From NCBI RefSeq assembly GCF_004298145.1, contig NZ_SCRH01000014.1, positions 40,841 to 104,840 of the forward strand: DNA of 64,000 bases, given 5' to 3'. Position numbers and translations under genes: made by a program. Positions 42,957-51,332 of the stretch are shown here, one piece after another. The notes under the pieces were generated by a model. That model did not search any database and was not told where the DNA came from. It saw only the letters and a program-made list of their open reading frames with translations. The stretch is from Mycobacterium sp. (lineage in GTDB: Bacteria > Actinomycetota > Actinomycetes > Mycobacteriales > Mycobacteriaceae). Every line of letters begins with the position of its first letter. Position 1 is the stretch's first letter.

Positions 42957-44444
42957 CTAGCCTCCCGGCTTCGCCGACGTCGTCACCACAGCCACCTTGC
43001 CCAGCGCCGGCACGGTGTCGCGCGCCAAAAGCGCCGCCTCCCTTGACAGCGCGGGCCCCGCAGCGAAAGTCCGCAGCAGCGGCCAGGGCGCCTGCACCGC
43101 CGAGCCCGGATCAAGCCCGAGCGCCCGCAGCGTCGTCTCGTCGTTGGCGATCCCGAACCGAACCCCGTTGTCGGAGACCCAGAACAACGATTCCCGGGAA
43201 TCCGAGGTGACCACGCCACTGGTCGACGTCACGAAGTTCGCCGCACCCGGCAACACCAGGACCTGGTTGGCGACCACCGACGCCGGGTCGCGGTCGTCAC
43301 GCACCAAATGAACGATCCGGTTGTCCAGGTAGGACGGCGTCGGCAGCCCGCGCCCGTTATAGACCACGACGCGGGCCCGTGGGTCCGTCGACGCCTTCTC
43401 CCAGCCGACGCAGGTGGTCGGATCGGCAGCGGTGTCAATGAAATTGAGGCGCTTGGTCGGGTAGTAGTCCACGGCCAGCGAGGTCACCTCGGGGATGTTG
43501 ACCAACACGTCGGGCGTCACCAGGCGCGGCGCCGTCGACCCGTAGGAGTTGGCGCTGCGCAACAGATCCGCGACGAAGCTGGTGACTTTTTGCACGCCCT
43601 CGGGCAACAGGACGTAGAACTGCTTGCCGCCGCTGGCGGTTTGGGCCTGCAGCACCGCGCCGACCTGCGAGCCCGAGACCCACGTCGACGGGGTGCCCGC
43701 CAGGGGTACCTGGGGGATGCCGAGCGGTTCGGTCGCAGGCAGTGCGTCGTACAGCGCCCGCGAAATCTCCACCGGCAGCGTCACTCCCGGGTCGAGCCCC
43801 AAACTCAAGGTGACCGCTCGGTTCACCGGGTCGATCTGGGAGCGTTTGCCGCCCCAGATCACATAAGTGTTGCCCTCGAACGTGACCAGCAGGCCGGCAT
43901 CTTCGCTCAGCGGTGTGGCGCGGTCGAAGGCATCGAATTGGCCGGCGATCGAGGTCACCAGCGGCCTTTCCGGGCTGCGCGGGCGGCCCGCCGTGTCGCA
44001 TACCGCCCAGGCCGAGGTCGCACCCCGATGGACCGGCATCGCCGCAGGCGCTCCCGGGATGCCGACCAGCGGCCCGGTCGGATACTTCGCTATCTCAGCG
44101 GGTTTCACCCATGTCGGCTGATTCGCCGTCCCCGTCGCCAGTCGCGCGGATGTCAAATTCAGCGCAGGGTACAGCCGGCCGTCGATCTTGGCGTAGAGCG
44201 CCCCGGAATCCCGGTCGCCGATGATCGCCGAATCACCTACGATGCCAGTCGGTTTCAGCACATTCAGCAGTAGCATCCAGCCCGAGACGATGGCCACCAG
44301 GAGGACCGATAACACCAGCGCGGCGGTCTGCTTGCGGTCATCGTGTTTCATGCGCACCGAGAAGCGAGTGGTTGCCGCCCGCAAGCGCCGGTTGTAGAAC
44401 AGGTGCCCGGAGTTCTGGTCGCGGTTAGACAAACTCAGCGGCAT
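42957..44444 (-). CDS. eccB2: EccB2, ESX-2 type VII secretion membrane component
   Basis: A 495-residue protein from ATG 44444 (MPLSLSNRDQNSGHLFYNRR). It has a short cytosolic N-terminus, one membrane helix (about 39-63, TAALVLSVLLVAIVSGWMLL) and a large periplasmic part with VWGG, GLDPG repeats and the C-terminal PWPLLRTFAAGPALSREAAL typical of EccB. EccB is one of the four proteins of the ESX pore. The length matches EccB2 of M. tuberculosis. Three bases separate it from eccC2 and two from the transglycosylase gene upstream, so they form an operon. Confidence 0.94.
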   Translation of the reverse strand: MPLSLSNRDQNSGHLFYNRRLRAATTRFSVRMKHDDRKQTAALVLSVLLVAIVSGWMLLLNVLKPTGIVGDSAIIGDRDSGALYAKIDGRLYPALNLTSARLATGTANQPTWVKPAEIAKYPTGPLVGIPGAPAAMPVHRGATSAWAVCDTAGRPRSPERPLVTSIAGQFDAFDRATPLSEDAGLLVTFEGNTYVIWGGKRSQIDPVNRAVTLSLGLDPGVTLPVEISRALYDALPATEPLGIPQVPLAGTPSTWVSGSQVGAVLQAQTASGGKQFYVLLPEGVQKVTSFVADLLRSANSYGSTAPRLVTPDVLVNIPEVTSLAVDYYPTKRLNFIDTAADPTTCVGWEKASTDPRARVVVYNGRGLPTPSYLDNRIVHLVRDDRDPASVVANQVLVLPGAANFVTSTSGVVTSDSRESLFWVSDNGVRFGIANDETTLRALGLDPGSAVQAPWPLLRTFAAGPALSREAALLARDTVPALGKVAVVTTSAKPGG

Positions 44445-44446
44445 GC

Positions 44447-45301
44447 TCAATACCCCTTGGGTGATCGGTGGGGATCGGCCTGCTGAATCCGATCGGCGAG
44501 ATTCGACGCGTCGGCGGCAACGCGGTAGCGGCCCATCGCATAGTTGATGAACGCGCACGCCTGTGCGACGAGGTTATGGATGTCACGCGAGGTTCCCGGC
44601 TGGTGATAGGCCGCGAAGGTCGGCGCGATGAATTGCCAGGCGCCCTTGCTGGGTGTGCCCCGCGCCGCGTTGGAATCCCAGTTGTTGACCGCGTTCGCGT
44701 TGTAGCCGGATTCGCGGCGGGCCACCAGATCCATGCCGCGTTCCCAGCGGGCACGCGCCGCCGGGTCGTGAATACCCTTGATATCCAGCGCTTTACGGAT
44801 GGCAGACAAAACCGCTGGACGGCCGCTGGTCTGGTTTCTGTGCATCGACCGCCCTTGCGGGTAGTGCAGGCGTCGCAGTCGCCGCACGAGCAACCTTGCC
44901 CGCCGTCGGGATTTGGTGATGTGCCGATGCTGGGTCCGCAGCCTTGTCGCCGTGCGCGCCATGGCCTCACGCCGGCCCATCGGCGTATCGGCGGCCGGCA
45001 TCGCGTCTGCCTCGGCGTCGTCGAGTACGGTCCGCGTCGCCGCCCGGCCATGCGCGTGATCGGCTCGCGCCGCCGCGATGACCTCCAAGAGCGCTCGGTC
45101 GGTGTGGCTCATGTGAGTTAGCCGCCTTATTGAGGCGCCCGACCGGGTCGCTGCCGCGCGTGGCAGCGCACCTGCGTGGCGCGATAGCGCGTCCGTCCGC
45201 TCCGGCGCGTCACCGACGCGCGGACTTGTCGGAGTGCCCGCGAACAGATTGTGGCCACGCGCCAAGGCCGCGACCGCCTGCATTCTCAGGGGATCGGTCA
45301 T
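44447..45301 (-). CDS. Lytic transglycosylase-like (SLT) protein of the ESX-2 locus, Rv3896c-like
   Basis: A 284-residue protein. The first ~150 residues are basic and without a clear fold. The C-terminal ~100 contain an SLT domain with MDLVARRESGYNANAVNN (catalytic Glu197) and TPSKGAWQFIAPTFAAYHQP. It would cut peptidoglycan to let an ESX machine span the wall. No signal peptide is visible, so secretion might use the ESX route itself. It ends two bases before eccB2. M. tuberculosis has a similar gene (Rv3896c) in the same position. Confidence 0.82.
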   Translation of the reverse strand: MTDPLRMQAVAALARGHNLFAGTPTSPRVGDAPERTDALSRHAGALPRAAATRSGASIRRLTHMSHTDRALLEVIAAARADHAHGRAATRTVLDDAEADAMPAADTPMGRREAMARTATRLRTQHRHITKSRRRARLLVRRLRRLHYPQGRSMHRNQTSGRPAVLSAIRKALDIKGIHDPAARARWERGMDLVARRESGYNANAVNNWDSNAARGTPSKGAWQFIAPTFAAYHQPGTSRDIHNLVAQACAFINYAMGRYRVAADASNLADRIQQADPHRSPKGY

Positions 45302-45556
45302 CGACTTACCCGCCCCAATCCACCTGCGCGCCGTCCCGGCGCCGCATCCTTGCCGGACACTCGAGTTAGTACTCCCACACCCTCCTGGCCGCGGATTCCG
45401 CGGTCGCTGCAGACGTACCTAATAGCATGCACGTATCGACAGTTCTGCTGTCAATAACGGGCAACCCAATATGACGTGGGGTCGGCCGGCCGCGATTACA
45501 CCGCGACATTACTGGCGGCCGAACTACGCGACCACTCACCTTTCGGCGGGATGGGG

Positions 45557-46465
45557 CTAATCCTTCGGCTCGTCCTCGGACGGCATGATCACGATCCGGC
45601 GGTTGGGTCTATTGGTGACCACCGTCGGCTTGGCCTCGCCGGGTTTGGCGCCCGGAGCGCTCGGCGGGATTGTCAGGCGGCCCTTGACGGGCTGGCCGTT
45701 GGGCACACCCGGGGCCGTCACGCGCTTCTCGACCGGCTTGTCCTTGTTGCCGCCTTCGCCGCCGGCGCCCATCGCGCCCGGCGGCATCATCGGCATCCCG
45801 GTCATTCCGGTCTGTCCGGGCATGGCGGGCATCCCGCCGGTTGCCGGCATGATCGGGACCTTGGCGCCGGCAGGCGTGGTCGGCGGCGATGATGCCGGCA
45901 CCGGCGGCGGGCCCAAGGAGCTGGCCGGCACCGTGCCACCGCCGCCGAGGCCACCACCGCCACCCGAACCGCCGCCCAGTCCGGAGCCACCTCCGACGCT
46001 CTCGACCAGATGCGCATTGTCGGCGAGGCTCGCGGCGCCGTGGGCGCCCTGAACCGCGCTCATCAGCGGCTGGAGGGCGCTCTGGCCCGCCTGCATCGCC
46101 TGCTGTGGAAGCTGGGTCATCGGGCCCATGACGCCGCCCATCGCGCCACCGAGGGCACCCGTCACGCTGGACAGCATCTGCTGGATCATCTGCATCTCTT
46201 GCTGTCCATTTGCCTCATTGGCCGGGAATTTCGCCGCGGCATCGGCGGCATGCGCGCGGCGGTCTGCGTCCGCCGCTGCCGCGTCCGCGGCGTCTTGGGG
46301 AACGCCAGCGTTACCGGCTGCTCCAACTGCTCCTTGCATACCGCCGACGGGCGATGGGTCGCCCGGCGCAGTAGGACCCGGCCTGGGGATATTGGCTGGT
46401 GGTCCGCCAACTAGCCCAAATGTAGTTGGCAAATCTGATCGGATGGGTCCGCCGGGAGTACCCAC
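45557..46465 (-). CDS. Gly/Pro/Met-rich ESX-2-linked protein, Rv3897c-like
   Basis: A 302-residue low-complexity protein from GTG 46465 with a strong GGAGGTGAG ribosome-binding site. It starts MGTPGGPIRSDLPTTFGLVG. A helical centre (GQQEMQMIQQMLSSVTGALG, then QLPQQAMQAGQSALQPLMSA) is followed by glycine and proline-rich tracts with GGMPAMPG and MPMMPPGAM repeats, and it ends in a charged VTNRPNRRIVIMPSEDEPKD. This resembles EspK/EspB-type ESX-associated proteins in layout and the Rv3897c group in position. A chaperone or substrate role in ESX-2 is a guess. Upstream by 128 bases is the 723-residue gene. Confidence 0.72.
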   Translation of the reverse strand: MGTPGGPIRSDLPTTFGLVGGPPANIPRPGPTAPGDPSPVGGMQGAVGAAGNAGVPQDAADAAAADADRRAHAADAAAKFPANEANGQQEMQMIQQMLSSVTGALGGAMGGVMGPMTQLPQQAMQAGQSALQPLMSAVQGAHGAASLADNAHLVESVGGGSGLGGGSGGGGGLGGGGTVPASSLGPPPVPASSPPTTPAGAKVPIMPATGGMPAMPGQTGMTGMPMMPPGAMGAGGEGGNKDKPVEKRVTAPGVPNGQPVKGRLTIPPSAPGAKPGEAKPTVVTNRPNRRIVIMPSEDEPKD

Positions 46466-46593
46466 AATCTCACCTCCACCCCAGTCGGAAAGCCCGCAAA
46501 CGTTCGAGGCTTATCCAGGCGCTGCCGATTACTCGTACCGTCATTTTGGCACAAAGCGCCACGAACGGTATTCACCCGACGATTGAGGACCCG

Positions 46594-48765
46594 CTACGAA
46601 CCGCCTCGGTGGCTGATCGCGTCAAACCATGACATGTGGTAATTCGTGAGGTACTCCTGGCCGTCGATCAACGCCTCGATCGCCGCTAAAAGCATCCAAT
46701 CCCCGACAGACGCCGGGTCGTGATTGGGATATGACGCCAGCACCTCGTGCTGAATTTCGGTGACGCATTCGCGCAACAGCTCGCTTTCGCTATCCAGAAC
46801 ACCGGTCTTTCGCACCGCGGGCGCCGCGACAGCCTGCGCGATCCGCGGCAGCCCGTCGCGGCGGCGCACCGCTTCGACCAGCGTTGGCCCGAGCTCATCG
46901 ACTTGAGGCGCGGCCGAGCGTGCCGGTCGATCACCGCTGAGCGCGGGTGCATCGGAACCCGGTTCGGCGACATAGGTGTTGGCGTGGTGAGCGGCCGCGA
47001 CCGTGATGGCGCCGAGCAGGTCTATGACGTTGGCGTCATGGCGCCGTGCCGTCGGCTCGAGCAGCGTTACGTGGGCGGGTAAGCGGACGTGAGGCGGAAT
47101 CCACCCGCCGGCGAGATCGGTGACCAGCAGCGTGGTGGTGCCGTCGTCGCGCAGCCCGGCCGCCCACGACAGCCGCGGTTCCTGACGAGCGACCGCGTCG
47201 ACGAGCCGCTGGAGTCGCTGCTGTTCGGCCGCCCTTGCGGACGCCGCGCCCGCCGTCGCGCCAGTTGCCGCGGACGCCGCCGATGCGCTGGCCATCGCCG
47301 ACGAACCCGCGCCGGCTTGCCCCGCAGCAGCTGCTGAAGCGCTCCGCTCTACTGGCGAAACCAGCGGTCCGCCCGCCGACGGGGACGACGCCGACGAAGG
47401 CGCTACCGGTGCGCCCGAGACCGGACCGGCCGGGACGGAAGGCATCGACGGGGACGCCACAACGGGTGGACGCAGGTCAGAACCGTAGGCGGGCAACGAC
47501 CCCGAAGGAACGGACGGACCGCCCCCGACGGTCGCTGCGGGCGACGACCACGAACCCCCGGTCATCACCGCCGGCGCTACCGGAGTGGCACCGCCCGTGG
47601 TCGACGGCGCGGATGCCGTGGCCGGGGGTGCGTCCACGGGAGGTGTTCCCGCGATGAATGCTCCGGCGCTGGGCACGGTCGGCGTAACTGCCGGCGTCGC
47701 TTGGGGAGTTTGAGGCGCCCCGCTATCGAGCGCATTTAATGTCCCCGCCGAAAACGCTTGCCCCCCAGGGCCGGTCGCCTGGCCCGTCGCGAGGCCGGAT
47801 GTGAAAGATTGGGCCAGGTTGGGCTGGGGGCCCTGCCCTAGGCCGGCTGGCGATATAGGCATGCCGCCGCCCTGAACGCCCGGCATTCCTGGCGATACCG
47901 TTCCGGTGCCGCCGGGGGAGACTGAGCCAGCAGGCGACACGGCTGGTGATGCGCCTGGGAACTGCGCACCGTGGCCCTGCAGTCCACTGACCGCTCCGCC
48001 ACCTTGTGCTGGCCCAGCCGCACCACCGCCGCCTGGCGGTAGTGTGCCATGTCCCTGCAGGCCGCTGACCGCTGGCGGTGGTGCAGCCGGACCACTGCTG
48101 CCTGACCCCTGGCCACCATGGCCGCCGCCACCACCGACAGCTGGCGACCCCGTCAACGCACCTCCCGGAGAATGCAAGTCGACGCCCGTGAGCTGGGACG
48201 GTGCCGAAGCGTCATCAAGGTTGAAACCGTTTGCGCGCGCCCAGGCCCGAGCATCACCGCCCACACCTTCAGCATTGAGGATCTTTTGTGTCGCCCCCAT
48301 CATCTTGTCGACCGCGTCTCGACTAGCGTTCGCAGCATCGGCATTACAGCGCGTTTGAACCGCCTGTATTTCGGCCAACTTTTCCGGAGGAAGCTTCTTC
48401 GAAGCGAGGGTTTCATTGATCTCTTTGTTCCCCGTATTCGCTATGTCCGACAATCGACTTCGTAGATAGTCGGTGGCGTCAGCAGCCGAATTGAAGGCCG
48501 ACGCCTTTGCCTGGTACTTCTCAGCGAGATCCAAGTGAAATTTCTCGCCCTGTTGGAATCGGTCTATAAGGTCGTCCGCCGTGTGACCCTGATTGTGCGC
48601 CGCGAATGATGTCCACTGGCTGCGTAACGTCTGCGAATAGAGCTGCTGCTCCACACATGCTTCGCCCCAATGTTGGGCACCGGCTCGCAGGGCCGTCGAT
48701 GGCGCTGGCCACCACGGTCCAATTAGTGCAGCCGTCCAGGTGCCGGGTGGAAGGTCAACCGCCAC
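46594..48765 (-). CDS. Large ESX-2-linked protein: helical N-terminus, Pro/Gly/Ala linker, globular C-terminus (Rv3899c/Rv3900c-like)
   Basis: A 723-residue protein from GTG 48765. Residues 1-180 are long helices with RAGAQHWGEACVEQQLYSQT and KFHLDLAEKYQAKASAFNSA, like a WXG100 or EspB-type helical pair. Residues 190-545 are low complexity with the repeat AVSGLQGHG (twice). Residues 545-723 are a folded domain (QRLQRLVDAVARQEPRLSWA, TTTLLVTDLAGGWIPPHVRL, ECVTEIQHEVLASYPNHDPA). In M. tuberculosis the equivalent appears as two genes, Rv3899c and Rv3900c, whose lengths add up to about the same size; here it is one. The start overlaps the previous stop by 11 bases. Probably secreted by, or a scaffold for, ESX-2. 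Confidence 0.78.
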   Translation of the reverse strand: MAVDLPPGTWTAALIGPWWPAPSTALRAGAQHWGEACVEQQLYSQTLRSQWTSFAAHNQGHTADDLIDRFQQGEKFHLDLAEKYQAKASAFNSAADATDYLRSRLSDIANTGNKEINETLASKKLPPEKLAEIQAVQTRCNADAANASRDAVDKMMGATQKILNAEGVGGDARAWARANGFNLDDASAPSQLTGVDLHSPGGALTGSPAVGGGGGHGGQGSGSSGPAAPPPAVSGLQGHGTLPPGGGGAAGPAQGGGAVSGLQGHGAQFPGASPAVSPAGSVSPGGTGTVSPGMPGVQGGGMPISPAGLGQGPQPNLAQSFTSGLATGQATGPGGQAFSAGTLNALDSGAPQTPQATPAVTPTVPSAGAFIAGTPPVDAPPATASAPSTTGGATPVAPAVMTGGSWSSPAATVGGGPSVPSGSLPAYGSDLRPPVVASPSMPSVPAGPVSGAPVAPSSASSPSAGGPLVSPVERSASAAAAGQAGAGSSAMASASAASAATGATAGAASARAAEQQRLQRLVDAVARQEPRLSWAAGLRDDGTTTLLVTDLAGGWIPPHVRLPAHVTLLEPTARRHDANVIDLLGAITVAAAHHANTYVAEPGSDAPALSGDRPARSAAPQVDELGPTLVEAVRRRDGLPRIAQAVAAPAVRKTGVLDSESELLRECVTEIQHEVLASYPNHDPASVGDWMLLAAIEALIDGQEYLTNYHMSWFDAISHRGGS

Positions 48766-49312
48766 CGCATACCTGTTTCATTGCGGCATCCTTTGCAATG
48801 ACGTCGTCAAGTGCGGCCCGCCACTCAGCGTCGGCGGCAACACCATTGGTGGCCTTCGCCGTGGCTGTGAGGTACGCGGTAGCAAGGGTGCGTGCGGGAT
48901 CGCGGTGTTGCGCGTCGAGGGCCGGGTCAGCGGATGCATTCTCAAGCATGACGGCGGCGTTGGTAGTGGCGGTTCGAGCCAGTGCCTTGTCGCTTCCGTT
49001 CGTGTCGACCTGCACGGCGCGGGCCGCCAGTTTGTATGTGTCGCACAGCTGTTGTTGTGCGGCCGCGGTTTCCGCATGGGTATGAGTGGGCACGGTAGTG
49101 GTGGTCACTGACGAATGCGAATCCGTCTTCCGCGTCGATGCGACAAACAGTGCGGTGACAGCCACAGCGGCTGTCGCCGCTACCGCAATCGCCAGCCATG
49201 GACGTGAGCGCGACGCGGGCTGCTCGACATAATGTGGTGGCCAGTTCCCCGCGGGCGACTGGGGGGCTGGGGCCGGCCCCTGGCTAAAGCCCGAAGGCGG
49301 GTCTCCCACCAT
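48755..49312 (-). CDS. Membrane-anchored paralogue 1 (LCDTYKLAARAVQ / AAMKQVCGG family)
   Basis: A 185-residue protein with a Pro-rich cytosolic start (GDPPSGFSQGPAPAPQSPAG), one membrane helix (about 39-58, WLAIAVAATAAVAVTALFVA), a Ser/Thr linker and an extracytoplasmic helical domain. The domain has two conserved cysteines: one in QLCDTYKLAARAVQVDTNG, the other in AKDAAMKQVCGGG. The pair could form a disulfide. Two more copies follow upstream at 49623 and 50301. The function is not known. The 11-base overlap with the 723-residue gene couples them. Confidence 0.78.
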   Translation of the reverse strand: MVGDPPSGFSQGPAPAPQSPAGNWPPHYVEQPASRSRPWLAIAVAATAAVAVTALFVASTRKTDSHSSVTTTTVPTHTHAETAAAQQQLCDTYKLAARAVQVDTNGSDKALARTATTNAAVMLENASADPALDAQHRDPARTLATAYLTATAKATNGVAADAEWRAALDDVIAKDAAMKQVCGGG

Positions 49313-49622
49313 GTGTCCTCCCTTTGGCCGCCATACGATTCCGCATTATCTGCCGAATGCCCGTGCCCTACAGCGTCAATAGTGAGGCACGCGAAGGGTG
49401 GCAGCAATTCACCGGGCTGTGCGGTCTGCTCGCCCTCTTTTGCCCACTCGCTAACACGTCATTGGCGATTGCGCAGACAAGGCAGGCGCAACCTACACTG
49501 CCCACATCGTTCCCGCCGCATCCGGCGCTCCCTGAATAGCCTGTCTCTGGGCCTCCACGCCCATTACCGGCGTCGGACCGATAGAAGAGCGATCGCGGCG
49601 GTAGTGTCCACCAAGCGGGGAC
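49313..49622. other. 310-base intergenic region between paralogues 1 and 2
   Basis: No gene is recognised. Frames here lack ribosome-binding sites and homology. It probably contains a promoter for paralogue 1 and the downstream genes, since the other gaps in this operon are shorter. No repeat or transposon trace was seen that would explain the duplication. Confidence 0.4.
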
Positions 49623-50186
49623 CTACCCCCCACACACCTTCTTCATCGCAGCATCCTTGGTATTGGCATCGTTGAGCGCAGCTTGCCAAGCCGGATCTTG
49701 GCCCTCTGCCAAGCTAGCTGTAGCGGCGACGTTGCTGTACGCCTCAGCCAACGCAAGGGCCGCGGCGCGTTCACTCGGAGCGAGCCCCGGACTGGTGTTC
49801 ACAGCGTTTTCCAGCATCACTGCTCCGTTCACTGTCGCAATCCCTGCGAACGCTTGATTGGTGCCATTAGTCTCTATTTGCACTGCACGCGCGGCGAGCT
49901 TGTAAGCGTCGCACAACTTCTGATGCGCCGCCGCAGTTTGCTCCGCGGTGTAGGAAGGTGTCGCTGAAGTGGTTGGGGGGCCAGCTGACTGACTGCTCGT
50001 AGATCGCGTCAGGGCGACAACGAGGGCTGCGGCGGCTAACAGAACAGCGACCGCTGCCAACGCAGTGGCGAACCATGCCCGTGGGCGTGGCGGTGGCTGA
50101 CTGGGAAATACGGGTGCCCATTGTGTAGAACTAGGCGGGCCGGTGGGCGGTCTCTCTCCAGGAGCCGGAGGCAAGTCCCCCGTCAT
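49623..50186 (-). CDS. Membrane-anchored paralogue 2
   Basis: A 187-residue copy of the same family. The Pro-rich start is MTGDLPPAPGERPPTGPPSS, the membrane helix is ATALAAVAVLLAAAALVVAL, and the domain reads KLCDAYKLAARAVQIETNGT and NTKDAAMKKVCGG. The two Cys and the ETNG/DTNG motif are kept, while the rest of the domain has diverged (MLENAVNTSPGLAPSERAAA), so this is an old duplication. It is 310 bases upstream of paralogue 1 and 114 bases downstream of paralogue 3. Confidence 0.78.
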   Translation of the reverse strand: MTGDLPPAPGERPPTGPPSSTQWAPVFPSQPPPRPRAWFATALAAVAVLLAAAALVVALTRSTSSQSAGPPTTSATPSYTAEQTAAAHQKLCDAYKLAARAVQIETNGTNQAFAGIATVNGAVMLENAVNTSPGLAPSERAAALALAEAYSNVAATASLAEGQDPAWQAALNDANTKDAAMKKVCGG

Positions 50187-50300
50187 ATGTCCTCCTCACA
50201 GTCCGCACGCCCCTCCGAGATCGTCTCCCGAAGACTTTGCTCCAATAGTTGAACAGCTAACTGACCAACGATCAATCACCTCGACCCGTCCGGAAGTATG

Positions 50301-50852
50301 TCAGCTAACCCCGCATATCTTCTTCATCGCGGCATCCTCAACACCGACATCATTCAGAGCTGCCCTGTATTCGGGCTCCCCGAAGGCATCGCTACTACTC
50401 TTCACGGTAAGCGTGCGATAGGCCGTCGCAAGTGCACGTGCCGCATCTCGATGCTTGTTGGCGACCGCCGGATCGGCGGCGGTGCTGTCGAGCATCGCGG
50501 CGGCGTTGGTGAGCGCGATACGCGCCAGCGCGGGATCGTTGCCATTCGTATCAACCGCTACGGCACGCGAGGCCAGTGCGTAGGTATCACACAACTTCTG
50601 GCGCGCCGAAGACACTTCCGTAGCACCGTAGGTGGGCGCCGTGGCGGTAGGCGCCGAACCAGAACTCGACGATCGTGTCGTAGCCACAGCCAATGCGACG
50701 ACTGCCATCACCGTCGCCACCAAAGCCAGAGCGACGGCGCCCACGGCGATTGCCGGCCATATCCGTGAGCGTTGCGCTGGCGGAGCGGGATAACTCGGTG
50801 CCCAACCGGAAAGCGAGCCCGCACCTGGATTAGAAGGCCGCTCTTCCGCCAC
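50301..50852 (-). CDS. Membrane-anchored paralogue 3
   Basis: A 183-residue third copy from GTG 50852. It starts MAEERPSNPGAGSLSGWAPS, with the membrane helix AIAVGAVALALVATVMAVVA and the domain KLCDTYALASRAVAVDTNGN, ending VGVEDAAMKKICGVS. As in the others, the first Cys is about 15 residues after the linker and the second three residues from the end. It follows the DUF2563 gene by nine bases, so the family is bound into the same operon as the small helical protein and, further up, the DUF1023 hydrolase. Confidence 0.78.
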   Translation of the reverse strand: MAEERPSNPGAGSLSGWAPSYPAPPAQRSRIWPAIAVGAVALALVATVMAVVALAVATTRSSSSGSAPTATAPTYGATEVSSARQKLCDTYALASRAVAVDTNGNDPALARIALTNAAAMLDSTAADPAVANKHRDAARALATAYRTLTVKSSSDAFGEPEYRAALNDVGVEDAAMKKICGVS

Positions 50853-50861
50853 GGGCTTTCC

Positions 50862-51191
50862 TCAGGCGTTCAGTGCCGATGTCCCGGAACTCGGTCGCAG
50901 CGCCCGCATTTCGGCGGCGTTGTGCTGATCCATATTGGTGAACCCGTTGGCCGCGTGGTGCGCCTTCGTGCCGACACCGGTCAGCGTCTCACTGTGGTCC
51001 TGCAAGTTTTTCACGTGCTGCCCGTGCGCGGCGGTGACGGCGTTGTGAAAGGTGTCGGCCGCTTCGAAGTCCCCGAACATCCCCGACGCCACGGTTCCTG
51101 CCGCCAGGTGGTCGGCCCCTTCTTGGGCGTGCCCGCCGGCACGGTGCGACTGGTTGCCTCCGGAGTGCAAAAGCTCCGTATCGACGAACAT
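50862..51191 (-). CDS. DUF2563 protein, small helical ESX-like protein
   Basis: A 109-residue protein with a good GGAAGGAG ribosome-binding site before ATG 51191. It starts MFVDTELLHSGGNQSHRAGG and continues through amphipathic helices (AADTFHNAVTAAHGQHVKNL, DHSETLTGVGTKAHHAANGF), typical of mycobacterial DUF2563 and of the size of WXG100/EsxA-like proteins. No WXG is present, and no YxxxD/E signal is seen at its end. DUF2563 proteins are often encoded next to large hydrolases of the kind at 51333. It may be a partner or immunity-type protein for that hydrolase. Confidence 0.8.
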   Translation of the reverse strand: MFVDTELLHSGGNQSHRAGGHAQEGADHLAAGTVASGMFGDFEAADTFHNAVTAAHGQHVKNLQDHSETLTGVGTKAHHAANGFTNMDQHNAAEMRALRPSSGTSALNA

Positions 51192-51332
51192 CGGCACTCC
51201 TTCCAAACTTCCACTCACACGGTCCGTAGTGGCGTCACAACCTTTTGACCAGGCTAAAAGCCACATGGCTCGCGGTCAATTCACCCGCAATCCGCTCGGC
51301 GAATCAAACCTCACCGCACCCAGCGGTCGCCT

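Noticed and set aside
47700..48180. Repeated GGxGGTGC-type stretches
   Set aside because: They encode the Pro/Gly/Ala linker of the 723-residue protein; not a mobile or CRISPR repeat.
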